64,000 bases of DNA from Paralvinella palmiformis (Eukaryota > Annelida > Polychaeta > Terebellida > Alvinellidae). The first letter of the stretch is position 1. Each line of letters starts with the position of its first letter. Position numbers and translations under genes: made by a program. The notes beneath the pieces were generated by a model. That model was given only the letters and a program-made list of their open reading frames with translations. It made no database searches and was not told where the DNA came from. Location of the stretch: contig JAODUP010000667.1 in the NCBI GenBank assembly GCA_025642065.1, positions 62,001 through 126,000 on the forward strand. Direction: 5' to 3'. Shown here one piece after another: positions 14,401 through 25,907 of the stretch.

Positions 14401-17400
14401 GAAATGCCTATACAGTATGAAGCTTAATGAGTTCATGAATTGTGAGTTAATAATTTGTTCATTAATGGTTCTTGAATATGAAGTGGACATTCATGAAGCT
14501 CACTTACTAGATCAAAAGTTATGAAATTTGAATTCATGAATCAATTCTTCAATAATTCATAAACATGAAATATCTTCTATTTAACAAATTGACCTTGAAC
14601 CAGAAGTGACCATTTTACTTTAGAACATGAACCACTGATGAACTTTTTACTAGGCTACTGTATTGTATCCAGCTATATATATATATATATATATACAGTA
14701 GTGGAAAAAAGTTTTTGAACACCTAGTAAATTTCTCTATTTTTCCATCATCTAATAAGGTTGTTTATTTATGAATATAAAAAATAAATTAAAGATAGCTT
14801 TAAGAAACACATCAATGTGTTTAGGTCATTTATACATAAATTTGACAGAAATATAGAATATTAAATAAATGTAGTGCAATAACAGAATTAACAATACGCT
14901 AAGAAGCATGTATAAAGACTTCATAAACATCATTAAAAATAATCACCATGGATGGCAAATCACAATGAATACGAATTAATTAATACATGATTATGATATT
15001 TCATAAGTCAATATTTGGTTGCTAAGCCACGTGCATGAACCAATGTCTGGATTCTCTTTGGCATGTTTTCAAAGGGGCATTTGCACTGTTCTGGCATGAT
15101 ATTATTCCATTTGTCGACCACAAACCTCCTGAGCTCTTGCATATTTCTTGGTTTACATTCAAAAACTGCTGCCTTGATGATGTGCTATAGATTTTCTATT
15201 GGACTCATGTCCGGAGATTGTGCAGGCCAATCCAGAAACTGGACTTGATGCTCGTTCATCAAATTCTTGCTAGCTCTGGCAGTGTGACACAGAGCATTGT
15301 CCTATTGGAAGATCCAATGCTGAGCACGTCGGCAATTGAAAAGAGCATGAGCTGATGGGAGCATGTCATTTTCAAAAATTTGACAATACTTGGGCGAATT
15401 CATCTTCCCTTCACAAATGGTTATCTGTCCAACACCTCCAGGACTCATGCATCCCCAAACCATTACGTTTCCTCCTCCATGTTTCACAGTTGCAACAGTG
15501 CAAGCAGGTACCTATTTTCCCCATGTCTCCTTTGGACTCTAACATTTGCTCAGATTGGACATAGCTCAAACTGTAGAAGCTCGACTCATCTGACCATAGA
15601 ATCTTTGCCTAGTGTGCTTGTGTCCACTGACGGTGTTCTTCACCTCACTGATGATTCACTCTTCTTTGTTTCTCAGTTATAAATAGCTTTTTTCTTGCAA
15701 TACACAAATTGAAACCATGATTCAAAAGTCGCCCACAAACAGTTCTGGTTGTACACTGGACCCTTGACTGCTCCGATCACTGTAATATAATATAATATGT
15801 GACATTTATATAGAGCCCTATTCAGCTAGAAGCTGCTCTAAGGTGCTTTACAATATTATTATCCCTGACAGATCTCAACTCCCAGGGGAGCATACAACAC
15901 ATGCTGTCATTATAGGCGCAAAGCGTTGCTCAATCACATAGCCATCACTTTTTGTCAGGTACTAATTTTTTGATGGATGAGCGAACCAGTCATCACATGC
16001 CTGTATTGTAGCTCATGGAGCCTCGAACCTGTGATCATTCGGCTATGGGTCCTATGCTCTAACTAACTGCACTATCACAGCTCAACTGTCACTGTAGCTT
16101 GAGTTCTGGAGCTATTTTTCTGACTCTGGCTATTATTGGGTTGAATCCTGTAGTGTTGTGGGTCCAGGAGGCTGAAAAAATATTTCCTTCAGCTGGTAGG
16201 AACTATGTCAGGCATATAAGTCGGGGTGCTTCTGGGAGCTCCCTTTTCACTACCAAAAAAATCGACTTATACTCGAGTATATACGGTAAATTTTTGTGGC
16301 TGGAGTACGCTTCCAGTTTTTTTGGTCATAACAAGGGTAAAGCCAGTCAAATATAGCTGGATGTTTGACTTGGTATTGTGAGCCCTCAAGATTTTATTTT
16401 CAGAGATGAAGAAAACAGTTTAAAAAAATTTTGTGATAGTCCACATATCTATTTACACTTCCTTCCCTGTTGACCCTCTCACTCATTGAACTATCTAACA
16501 ATAGAACATCTGGGAAATGAAGAATCAAAAAGGCAAATACAAGTTCCAATGATGCAGCATAGCTAATGCAGTATTAAGTGTGGGTATGTATTACCAATAC
16601 TACAACTTGTTTGGTCAGTGATATTCTGTTTCAAAAAAGACAAATTCCATTTGAAAATAGATTAATTCTGCTTCAAATGCAATATTTTCTATTTCAAAAA
16701 GACAAAATATTTGTTTTATCTATACTATATACCTTATATGTCTTATGATAAAATAAAGGTGACCCAGACTCAGTCCTTTATTGCTAGAGTTAATATTATT
16801 GTTGAATTTGATAGTTTGATTTAGGTCAAGGTTATCCAAGAGATAATCAGAGAAATAAGACAGTTCTGACTAAAACAACTCTGGAAATTTATGTGTCTTG
16901 AAAGATCTTAGTACATCTAAGATATATATTATAAATCATTTAAGTTATGAAAGAGAAAATGAAAGAAAGAGGAAAAACAAGTAGACGAATTATCACAAAA
17001 CACAATACAAATGCTTAATTATAAAGTCCTTGGTCAATGGCCCTATGAAAAAAAAACTATAAAACAGAAGGAACCTGACATCACTTAACATAAACTTTAA
17101 ATGACCCAATTATAATAATGTAAACAAGTGTCAGCCAAGCATATAATATTGGAAAAAAGCATCATGAATATTACAGTATAGTTAGTCCAAATGGCTCCAT
17201 CTGTTACTGAAATGATTAAAGAAAAATCTATTGTGAATATTTTTACAAAATTTTATGTACACTAGTAATATGAAGCATCTACCGAGCTGTCATATTTAGG
17301 TAAATAAAGCAACAGCTGTTTCATTTAGAAGTAGTTAGTAGGTTGAGCACAGGAGCAAGCAAGGTCATGAGGTTTGCTTAGTCAGAACATATGTGACCTG

Positions 17401-19225
17401 ACTTAATCTGGATTACTACATGATCTTTGTGCCAAATGGCATGTGAACACATGAATTATCTCTTTTCAGCCATAAAATCTGGCATTTCAGGAAGCTGTAA
17501 TTGTGACCCTTCACTTCAGTAATAAGTTATTTTGCTGTATCTAAATCTAAGATATCAGTTAAGATTTGTGATTATTATTATGAGAGATTTGAGGTTACAC
17601 TTATAAACATTACACATTAAAGTCATATTATCTGAGGGTGAACTGTTCCTTTAAATTAAGGATCTAGCTCTTATCAAGTCTTAATACTGGAAGGTAGTAG
17701 AGCTAATGCCTATAACAAAGTATAAGATGATGATTTATGTTTTACTGCCACTTTTGTGCACATGGTAGGCTAAATGGGAAACCTTCAGATCTGCCCATGC
17801 GGAGATTCAAACATGGTGGTAGTGATCTGTGGTCTAACACACTATAAAGTATAAGGTTGAAGGAGCTAAGTTACAAAGAGAGGTTAATGAAATTAGATCT
17901 TCCAACATTGGTGTCCAGATGAATCCGAGGGGAAATGATAGAAGTATATAAGATACTGAATGGAAGATATGATCAGGATGCAGAAATGTAGCTGCCAGTA
18001 AATAACAATACAAGAGGACACCAGAATAAATTATATAAGGAACAAAGTAAAACCAAAATAAAACAATCTCAGTTTAGGTTGCATGTGGCTGATACGTGGA
18101 ACAGTCTTCCAGAATATGTTGTAGAAGCCCCAAGTATTAAGTCCCTTGAGAGTATATTAGATCAATTCTGGGCTGATTAGAAGACAGCAACCTGGAAATA
18201 CTCAAGTAGAGTTCATGTAGACCTGCATTCAGAAACTACATAAGCATGATAAGGTTACATAAAGGCAGTGGCTATGCATATGTGAGCCGTACATTTAGAC
18301 CTGTAGTCTAAAAGTATGTGAGCCATTATGCACATGCATATATTTTTATTTCCGGTTACGCGAGTTGTAGTTTTAATGGCATTAGTCTATTGATCTGAAA
18401 GAAAACACTTCAGGTCAATGCATTACTCTAACTGCTGTATCTTTAGTACTGGGGTTTAAACGTACGTGAGTTTTTTTCACGTTGGTGTGTTGATGTACAT
18501 AAGCTCTACAACTATAAGAGAGACGTACTAGGCCTACTGAATCTCAGACTTTAAACTTATAAGTATTGGAATTTTTTAGCTGTTTAATTGATTAAACCTG
18601 TAGTTTAAGAAAACACGGCAGTGTTTCCTTATCATTTCAAAAAGAGATGCACATGCATCCTCTCACAAAAACAGATGCGCACACATCCTAAAGTACGTTT
18701 AGACTTCGGGTCTAAACGTACGGCTCACTCAGCAGCAACCATATGTCCTGCAGTAAATCAAGCAAGAAATTAATAAATCTAAAAACCCCTAGGGCCCATA
18801 AGCAGCCATGCCCTACAGCGACGGCCTGGGGTATAGATTCCCATCGCCGCTGTCGGGAGCCAGCGTATGCACATTGAGTGCTCGGACCTTTACATAGCGA
18901 CAGTCCAGATCGGGACCAGTCACGACACCAGTAGAGTAGGAGAGTATCTACAGCTTAATGAGCTGATACCTTGATATGTATTTGGATTAGTTTTAAAAAT
19001 CGTACATACACATCACATGGGGTATAAGTAATGAGAGTTTGTACTAGTAACCTCAAAAGACGAGAATTCTTTCACGTCTAATGCTCCAGCGTTAAATAAA
19101 CACACAGCACCGCCACTCCAATGTAAACACTCTGCACTTGACTCGTCAATGAATACCACAGCTTTGTTCACTTTACTGGCAACATTTTGCCAAGCGTCAC
19201 GAATGCTATGTTGTAGTTTAATCAT
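2532..19225 (-). CDS. SCFD2: Sec1 family domain-containing protein 2, 15 exons, complete
   Basis: Minus-strand exons in transcript order: 19225-19052, 13466-13236, 13096-12962, 9133-9056, 8904-8773, 7141-6969, 5546-5447, 5227-5100, 4765-4550, 4172-4070, 3980-3917, 3653-3551, 3433-3278, 2957-2831, 2615-2532. Phases join throughout and give 667 residues (human SCFD2 is about 684). Diagnostic stretches shared with human SCFD2 are AVVFIDESSAECLHW near the N-terminus, LEWMGNMNYTAE across the exon 2/3 junction, VDRTLDIVNVVGHHWE, LPQHTNDVSINM, VIVPGCLAHANDD, EALMEVNRQIVEAATRE, and the C-terminal VIIGSTKLLSPSDLL. The family is an outlying Sec1/Munc18 group predicted to act in membrane traffic (SNARE regulation); biochemical detail is limited. 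All introns are GT-AG except intron 10, whose donor is GCAAGT. Introns 1 (5.6 kb) and 3 (3.8 kb) are swollen by transposons. The ATG is the first in a short 5' exon matching the human N-terminal block. Confidence 0.95.
5760..6671. mobile_element. Pogo/Tc1-mariner-type non-autonomous element (MITE)
   Basis: Lies in the SCFD2 intron between exons 6 and 7. The left end reads CAGTATGGTCCCGGCCATTA and the right end, reverse-complemented, CAGTAGGTCCCGGCCATTA; both run on with AAG[CT]CGAG[AG]C. Both sides abut the dinucleotide TA (5758-5759 and 6672-6673), the Tc1/mariner target duplication, and the CAGTA start is usual for pogo/mariner ends. A second, subterminal repeat (GGCTTAATGGCTGGT near 5824; AGCTTAATGGATGGTA near 6603) lies inside both ends, also inverted. 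The roughly 900-bp interior has no recognisable transposase. Confidence 0.8.
9959..10034 (-). other. Orphan exon-like segment in SCFD2 intron 3
   Basis: A 76-base open stretch is framed by a good acceptor (TTTACAG) and a good donor (GTATGTG). It would encode GVLEDDPRVKHLLQHIEKIN and then NDLLN. It is not a multiple of three and would break the SCFD2 frame, and exon 3 to exon 4 of SCFD2 already joins cleanly without it. The DDPRVK core loosely recalls the N-terminal part of kidney-type glutaminases, but this is a weak resemblance from memory. It may be a relic exon, a poison exon or chance. Confidence 0.25.
11084..12318. mobile_element. DNA element with imperfect terminal inverted repeats
   Basis: The left end is AATAGACCGATCTGGCTACG and the right end, reverse-complemented, AATAGACCGATCCCACTACGG, about 20 bases of inverted match bounding 1.23 kb of SCFD2 intron 3. 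It contains the full SINE-B copy at 11650-11997, so that SINE inserted into it or was carried by it. Similar AATAGACCGATC ends recur at 28552. I see no transposase and no clear target duplication, so the class is unknown. Confidence 0.5.
11650..11997 (-). mobile_element. SINE-B, full copy with tRNA-like head
   Basis: Read on the minus strand the element begins with a tRNA-like head: A box TGGCCTAGTGATTAAGC and B box GGTTTGATTCC, the internal RNA polymerase III promoter arrangement of tRNA-derived SINEs. A body follows that recurs at 13690-13967, 29222-29272, 36218-36380 and 41095-41265. The shared body includes CCCCAGGCTGTC and CATTTAACRTGGTCAGC. The open reading frames here are incidental. 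Confidence 0.75.
13601..13682. repeat. Left copy of a long direct repeat flanking a SINE
   Basis: About 82 bases from CAATTCTTGTTAGAGGC to GCTAATAACATG are repeated nearly exactly at 13968-14057, directly on either side of SINE-B copy 2. Only one substitution and a small internal insertion separate the two copies. Confidence 0.9.
13690..13967 (-). mobile_element. SINE-B, copy 2, lacking the tRNA-like head
   Basis: Closely matches the 11650-11997 body over about 270 bases but stops before the A/B-box head, so it is 5'-truncated in its own orientation. It lies in SCFD2 intron 1 and is bracketed by 82 to 90-base direct repeats. Confidence 0.75.
13968..14057. repeat. Right copy of the long direct repeat
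   Basis: Second copy of the 13601-13682 sequence, with an extra short segment (around AAGTTTATTAGC) near its middle. It begins immediately at the end of the SINE-B copy. Confidence 0.9.
14696..15780 (-). mobile_element. Tc1-type transposon remnant, truncated, with broken transposase
   Basis: One terminal repeat is visible at 14696 (CAGTAGTGGAAAAAAGTTTT, then TGAACACC), preceded by TA. Minus-strand translation in several frames gives the C-terminal half of a Tc1 transposase: SDESSF (first catalytic Asp), GGGNVMVWGCMSPGGVG, QDNALCHTA (second Asp), then FLDWPAQSPDMSPIENL carrying the third acidic residue, consistent with a DD34E triad. Stops and frameshifts interrupt it, and the N-terminal DNA-binding part and the other inverted repeat are missing. 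The lost side abuts the SINE at 15785. It lies in SCFD2 intron 1 and is not functional. Confidence 0.85.
15785..16085 (-). mobile_element. tRNA-derived SINE, third family (SINE-C)
   Basis: On the minus strand it starts with a degenerate A box (TAGTGCAGTTAGTTAGAGC) and B box (GGTTCGAGGCTCC), followed by a body and a tail containing AAAGCACCTTAGAGCAGC and GCTCTATATAAATG, a SINE tail type common in invertebrate genomes. A related tail appears near 28880-28930. It abuts the broken end of the Tc1 remnant. Confidence 0.6.
17741..17850 (-). mobile_element. SINE-A, partial copy
   Basis: Shares the tail CCACTTTTGTGCACATGGTA and the segment with ATTCAAACATGG..GTGGTAGTGATCTGTGGTC with the copies at 31319-31497, 38773-38960 and 59550-59725. 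The tRNA-like end is cut off and joins a LINE fragment at 17854. Confidence 0.7.
17854..18181 (+). mobile_element. 3' end of a non-LTR retrotransposon (LINE) ORF2
   Basis: Translation gives RLKELSYKERLMKLDLPTLV, RGEMIEVYKILNGRYD, TRGHQNKLYKEQ and WNSLPEYVVEAPSIKSLES, the conserved C-terminal region after the reverse transcriptase core in CR1/L2/Jockey-like LINEs. It ends at a stop near 18181. In-frame stops are present (for example after LPTLVSR), so it is a dead 5'-truncated copy within SCFD2 intron 1. Confidence 0.8.
18281..18728. mobile_element. MITE with inverted termini
   Basis: The left end (TGTGAGCCGTACATTTAGAC, then CTGTAGTCTAAA) and the reverse complement of the right end (GTGAGCCGTACGTTTAGACC, then CGAAGTCTAAAC) match over about 30 bases. 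The repeats are themselves partly palindromic (TTTAGAC..GTCTAAA). The 450-base interior has no coding sign. It sits in SCFD2 intron 1 beside the LINE fragment. Confidence 0.65.
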
Positions 19226-19852
19226 TATTTAGTTGTATATTAAATATTTAACAAATACTCAAACTGTCTAAAATCAACATATGACATGGAATAAACAACG
19301 TTTCACGAATCGAGTGAACGTTGTAATGGTTGCAACGGTTAAGGTAAGGGTCCATTCTAAGTTAAACCTTGATCTTTCAGCGAATTTACAAAACAAAACA
19401 GTTTAATAACATTTGATGACACTGTAAAAGTAAGTATTCATAATACTTACCATAAACTATAATAAACTAATACTGAAAGAGTAACCTGGAAGTTTTATTT
19501 TTAAGCAAAACAGACATCACAGTGACCACTGCAACTGAAGTGGTCACTTGCAAACTCGAGAATTATAATGGTCTTGTTTTGTAGCTTTTGAGCAACCGAT
19601 ACCCAAAAGTTAATAAGCAATGTACATATACCAAATGAAAGATCTTGTTCTCAGGAATCAGAAACTGCCTGATGTCCCCTTGGAATATTATCGGGTTTTG
19701 AGATAATTAACCCTTTGTCAACCATGTAATAATATCAAAAAGTTTCAGTTGTGTAATGCAGAAATCACAGGTTGATTGTATATAGCATACAATATATGCA
19801 TGCTATGTTACTAGCATTGCTACACATTGTTTTAATCGTATGGTATAGTAAA

Positions 19853-21092
19853 CAGGGTTGGCAGCTTTTGCTGATTTCTGCCATGGCAGAAATAGGTTTC
19901 TGTGGCAGGGAAGAAATAGGATTCAACCATCTTTTTGACAGAAATAATTCGGTAGACCATGTATTTGAGTAAAAATTGGCAGTTACTTACTTATTTCCTT
20001 GGTTGTTCTACAATTACCTGGGGACACAAAGTGGAAACACCAATTGTTCTGTCTGGAATCATTCCTAAACAACAGACCTCACTACATTCAGATCATACAA
20101 GATCATGAAGCTGACTTCGATGCCACCCTAATGCACAAAGTCATGGATTATAATCTCTTCCATCACACCCAGGATTTAGCAGATCTGCTGAAACCTGTAG
20201 CAGTGGCCATTAACAAGGTACAGAGTGACACAACAGGTCTTGCTGGTGCATGCAAGATCTTCAGGGATTTGCAAGATGAACCACTACTCCAACTTCACAA
20301 AGATCACATTCAGCAGCATTTCACAAAGGCCATTAAGCCATGCCACAAGGTTGCATCCTGAACACAGACAACATGGATTATCAACAAAACAAGAATGGCT
20401 AATAGAGAAGGACCTGTCATATGTTGAGGCTGTCATTGCTTCTGATGCCAAGGCTGCACCATTCCCTGCATTCTTCTTCAAAACAACTGAAATGACAGCT
20501 CTGACATGGTGGAAAGGACTGCAGCAGTATTATCTTCCAGAAGGGTTAGCGGACACTATGATATAGCTGGATGCCAATTGTGCTTCTTCTGTTTCACAAG
20601 AGAGAGTGTTTTCAACCCATGGACCTGTGTAGCAAACTCAAAAAATTACTTGGTATGACCAAGGCAGCAAATTTGGTTCTGTGTTACAGGATGCTCAGAA
20701 AACAAATAGACTTGGACTATTGAATTGAACATTGTAGTGCACCTAATCAAAACGGATTAGTGATTTACTGACTATACTGGGTTCCTTCATTTCTTTACTA
20801 AAAGTTGTCATACTTAATAAACTTGATTGTGTTTTTCAAATCAGTTGTTTCTGCCAATTTCTCTGTTCTTGAAACCCTAATAAGTTCTCAGCTAATAATC
20901 CTTAAGAAGTATCCCACAATCTTACTATAAATTTGGAACTGCATTTGCTGAGCTTGTGGCTGCACCGTGCTCAATAGCCCCCATTTTTTAAATTATCAAT
21001 TCTGCAGGTAGAATCTAGTTTCTGCTGACATAAAGTAGTTTCTGCCTGCTGTGCGGCAGAAATAGGTTTCTGCAGGTGGAAAACCAACTTTG
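19853..21092 (+). mobile_element. hAT transposon remnant with 8-bp target duplication
   Basis: Flanked by a perfect 8-bp direct repeat ATAGTAAA (19845-19852 and 21093-21100). It begins CAGGGTTGGCAGCTTTTGC and ends in an inverted relative (reverse complement CAAAGTTGGTTTTCCACC), the typical hAT TIR. Inside, several frames encode hAT transposase pieces: WLIEKDLSYVEAVIASDAKA, ALTWWKGLQQYYLPEGLA and a C-terminal dimerisation-like stretch CASSVSQERVFSTHG. The frame breaks at about 20361 (stop) and again in the C-terminal part. At 1.24 kb it is an internally deleted, dead copy. It lies about 630 bases upstream of the SCFD2 start codon. Confidence 0.88.
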
Positions 21093-21799
21093 ATAGTAAA
21101 TAATAAAAATATAAAGGTACTTTGTTTTAATTAACCCTTTTTGAGCTTTTGCAATCACTAATTATTTTGCTCCATTTTCCGATACAAATATTGTCATGTC
21201 ATGGTGTATATCTATATAAAGATTAGATTTTGTAATATCTATTAACCTGGATATGATATTTTCTAATTTCTTAATATCAGAAACATCATCAAATAATTAA
21301 AAAAAATCCTCTTGCACAGTAGATGCCATTGATTTTACCCATCCACTACATTACCATACTTGTTTGTTTTTGTATACAATTGGATATTTGTAATAAATAT
21401 TAAGTAATGCTAGAGATCTACATCATTGTAAATAGCCTTTGATAAATCAAATAAATTTACCATTTTATAATAGTTCTGATTCTGAAAACATAACATCAGA
21501 GAATGTACTAATTTAACCCATTGCCGTTTGAGCTAAACACTAAGCCATTGTGTATATTATTATCTCTGAAACTGGCATAATATACAAAATTAAAATAACA
21601 AGAAACTCAATATACAAATTATGTGAATTACTGTTTGAATATGACCTAATATGCTAATAAGATCATATTTAAAAACATACATGTGTATTACACTGGTTTA
21701 TATTCATATAACCACCAGTTTAATGATATCACCACTATTTAAACAATATTTTATTTCATATCAATGCAATATGCATGTAGCTTATTGTTAAAATCCTAC

Positions 21800-23700
21800 G
21801 TTCAGTCAAGTCATTGCCTGTGAGTTATCATTGTCACTTTATCAGTGTCACTATGTATAGCCAAATGATATGGTGAGTGGGTTTGTGCACCGTGCCTCAG
21901 CATCAATCTCGTCACCGAATGGTAGAGTTGCCATACATTTACATGCTTTTGAACACAGTTGATCATTGAGTAAGCAAAGTGGCCATAAAATACCAATTAT
22001 CATCATCATCATTACTGAGTAAGCAGGTACAGTTGACATTACGCATGTTATCAGTACATGCACATATGAGTTTGTTCAACAACTCCGAGGCAGACACAGC
22101 TAGGTTCATCAATTTTGGCTGCAATTTGTTGTTGACATCAATCTCATATCCATAACTGGCTGCAACTGGTAGCTGTTGGAAAGACATCTTTGCTTGTTTC
22201 CAGATCATGAGTTGGTTGTAGTTTCATGCAAACAATGGCTTTCCTTTGACTCCTGACCATTTTACGCCGAAGTTTATTCAAGGACTCATGTTGATCACTA
22301 ATACAATACATACAGTACAAGGGAATTATCACTGCAAGCTGGCTAGGTTTCAACTGGTCATACAGTGTGTGCACTTGAATAATGCATGTTTTCCCTCATG
22401 TCCAGTGGAAGAATAGATGAACTGTGTATGTATAACTTGAGGATGATGCAAAAAAAGGATCAGTACATCCATATCTGGACAGCAGATAACAATGGATGCT
22501 GCTCTAAGGTCTGCCGCATGTATTGCGTGCAATATAATTCTGGTATTGCCCTCCTCATGATTTGAATGAAGTACAGGATGCCCTTGTTAAGATGATGAGT
22601 TGGGTGCACTATGCACTACAACATGTGCTTTCTCCCCAAGCCCTCCACCAAGGTACAAGTGCTGATTTTCATGCAAATGTGTACCTGCATAGGAGAGGAA
22701 TAGCTTGGAATATAACTCCACAAGATTCAATTTATTTCCAACAATTTCCAATCCTTGGGAATCTCTAAATCATTAAGAACACAATGAAGATTGCCACCAA
22801 TACCACTAGTTCTCTTCTCTTGTGCATGATATTTTATGCTGTTCTCCAAATAAAGGTCAAATACAATTTGGATCTGCGGGTAAGCATGACTATAAATGAC
22901 CCTGCTGCTAGACAGTATGTACGACAAGAAATAATTAGCCATGTGTTTGTATTAGGTACCTTGTCATCATCTGCATTGTGGTACGAATTCTCACTGGTTA
23001 TCCACAGGACTGCTTCCTGTATGAGTGGGTCCACACATTGTTGAGATGCTTCTGAAGAATAGTACTCATTTTCAAGCTTTGTCACATTCTTCAATCGTCA
23101 ACAAAGTTTACCAATTACATGATGGACAATGCTTTTGTCAATTGATGACTGTTCCCGTATGATTTCTTCTTCATCGTGAGAATCTTGTGATTCCTGTTTC
23201 AGTACTTGTGCTACCTTGTTAGTCGTATGTAGTGCATTACTGACTAAGATCAGATTTCCCGGGACGTGATATGCGTGATATCTCAGGGCATTCAAGGCAT
23301 TGTTTCTTCAAGTGGTGAGATCTACTATAGTTGTCAGAATTTGCAATATTATCATTAAGAGAAGCAAGATCTTGGAATCACCCCTGAATGAGGATAGGAG
23401 AAACACCTCATTGTCCATGTGGTCTGCTTTGCCTTCCCAAATGCTTGTGGAATATGCATTTCAGATTTACATAACATGGATAACAACACTTCTTCCTGTG
23501 ATAGTAGGCATCATAGGCAACAAATTTGGCATTTGACACACCAAGCAATCTTATTATCATCTCCTCATCACACTGTTCTTTGGCTGCTTCAAGTACAGTT
23601 TCTTGCATATTAGTATCATAGCAACCAGATGCCACTGACCACTCATTAGCATTGGAATACATGTGATTTCTGAAACATCATACACTATACATATAAAACA
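21800..23700 (-). pseudogene. Decayed element of an unnamed TE-associated protein family
   Basis: Minus-strand fragments appear in a consistent order. First, NANEWSVASGCYDTN and ECNAK-like N-terminal pieces around 23662-23408. Next, HEEGNTRIILHAIHAADLRA followed by SIVICCPDMDVLILFLHHP (22560-22440). Next, HTLYDQLKPSQLAVIIPLYC (22374 on), LNKLRRKMVRSQRK, MIWKQAKM, YGYEIDVNNKLQPKLM, and finally a Cys pair pattern LICACTDNMRNVNCTCLL (about 22080-22030). This order recurs, from memory, in many uncharacterised invertebrate proteins (EEADTR..HA, PDTDVLVLLLHH, CRC/CXC-like Cys tail). The acidic EEGNTR and PDMD blocks are spaced like the PIN/XPG-I nuclease fold, which is an inference. Stops and frameshifts make it a pseudogene. 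Confidence 0.6.
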
Positions 23701-24489
23701 GCTATTTTTCCAATCAAAATTAGATATATCACACTCTGATAGGATAAATACATTACATGCACTTTTACCACCACCTTGGTCTACACTAAAAGCAACTTTT
23801 TGTTTTGCGCATTCTGCGAAACAATGACTACTACAGAAGGTTCTATGACAATCTCTGCAATACCTGATTGTTGTTGTACATGATATAATACCAGGTTCAT
23901 TAGATACTAAAGTAGAAGTTTGGCTATGTGGTTTTGATTAGCTGTGGCTGCTGCAAATAAAGAAACTATTTTATAAATATCTAGAGAAGTATAGCTGGTG
24001 AATGTTTTATCAGAAACTATACATTGATTGGCATTAAAGACATCGCTTCACCTATAAGTCTATAATGATACTAATTCCACAGATGCCAATTAATATACAG
24101 TATTATCGAAGAAGAACACAACAAATAGAACAGCATGCAATAATATGGAAATAGCTTATTAGTTCAACAGATGATCATCTAAAAAAAGGGTTAATATAAA
24201 GATTGATAATGTTATTTATATCTTGTATGTTAATTAGAATGTTCAAACAAAACTTGTGGTTCAATTATATGAATTTATAATCTAATCTGCATAGCTCGGA
24301 ATTCAATGTTTTGCAATCATTGCGTAAATGACATGGTTGAGAAAGGGTTAATTATCTTAAAACCCAATAATATTCCAAAAGGGCATCAGGTAGTTTCCCA
24401 ATCCTGTGAACAGAACCTTTGTTTTGGTATATTACACTGCTCGTTAACCTTTGGGTATGGGTGCTCATCCACTACACTTACTCATGCAC

Positions 24490-24819
24490 TGTGACTCAAT
24501 TCCATTTTGTCAATTTCAATTCCATTTGGTCAATTCCAGCTTACATTTTTTTACCATGAGTAGATACTCTGAGTACCTACTTGGAATACATACTCTGAGT
24601 AGTTTATATTCCTAGTAGGATTGTCATGGAAGAAATATTTCTGAATTAAAAAATTAAATGGTAAATTAATTTGTGGATTTAATTTAATTTTGCCTGTTCT
24701 AAACATTGAATGGGGGTAAATTCCTAAATAGCAACATCTCTATATAGATTACAGGTATGCTATGTGGTGGTGTCACAGTGGCTAAATGCTCACTTGGGGT
24801 GCCACAGTCAGTGTGCATA

Positions 24820-24877
<58 letters not shown>

Positions 24878-25125
24878 CCAAAGCTCTGGATCATTATGGT
24901 TCCAGTATATTGGTAACACCACATGTAAGTGTTAACATTGTAAAAATGGTATATTTAATTGTTTTGTAGGAAACTTCAAATTCAAAATTTCTCAATTCCA
25001 ACTCAAAATTTCTCAATTCCAATTCAAAATTTCTCAATTCCAATTCATTTTTTTTTAAATAATCAATTCTGGAATTGGAATTGACCCAATCCCAAATTTC
25101 CCGGGAATTTAATTGACCCCATGTC
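24490..25125. mobile_element. Possible MITE with GGGGTCAATT-type ends
   Basis: The right end reads TTTAATTGACCCCATG (25110-25123) and the left side carries GACTCAATTCCATTTTGTC near 24492, an inverted relation; the interior has several CAATTCCAATTC repeats and a (TA)n array. A related end (ATGGGGTCAATTCCATTC) occurs at 9390. The left boundary is vague and I see no target duplication. Confidence 0.35.
24822..24874. repeat. (TA)n microsatellite
   Basis: About 26 uninterrupted TA units. Apparent long YIYIYI reading frames across it are artefacts of the repeat. Confidence 0.95.
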
Positions 25126-25543
25126 TGCAGTCAGTGGTATCATATATTTTGTTTGGTAATAAAACAAAATTGACTGGTACACCCAGTCATTCATCATTTT
25201 ATCTTTCATTTGATTATAGTTGTAATGATAAATATGTCTGGGGGTATTGATAAAATAAACCTGACATTCTTTGAGACAAGATTTCATGCAATATCACACC
25301 ATAAACATAAAGCGATAAACTGACACAAATTTCCAAACTTGTTATATTAATATACAAATTTATAAGTGAACTATTTGCTTCGTGATGATTTAATAATTAC
25401 AACAAAGCGAATTTAACCTCTCTTTTTTGTTTGGCTGTCAATGTTTATGGAATAACTGTTTTTTATTTGTTTTTAGAATTTAGTTGTGTTTTGGTAAGTC
25501 AATTGGCTAACACAACTCAATATGGTGTAACAAGTTGTTAAAG

Positions 25544-25581
<38 letters not shown>

Positions 25582-25907
25582 CAGAGCCACATAAAGCTCA
25601 ATTGGTATATTAGGTAATTTCAGTTATGATTAGATCCGAATTATTAACTCCTGAAACAAAAGCATAACAACAAATTGTGCTCATTAACATAACAAATCTA
25701 GGTATATGTCAAAGATGATTCTACATTAAGTTGACACCGCCTGATTTTTGGAGGTGGCTGAAATTAATTAAAGTTACTCTATCATGATTTGAGATGTATG
25801 AAATAAAAATGTTTAAACTGCACTTCCGTTCTGTTCTGTAGGCTGATCTATTTTCCATACCAGAAGCACTATTCTTCATTGTACCAAAACATTAAAGATT
25901 TCTCATC

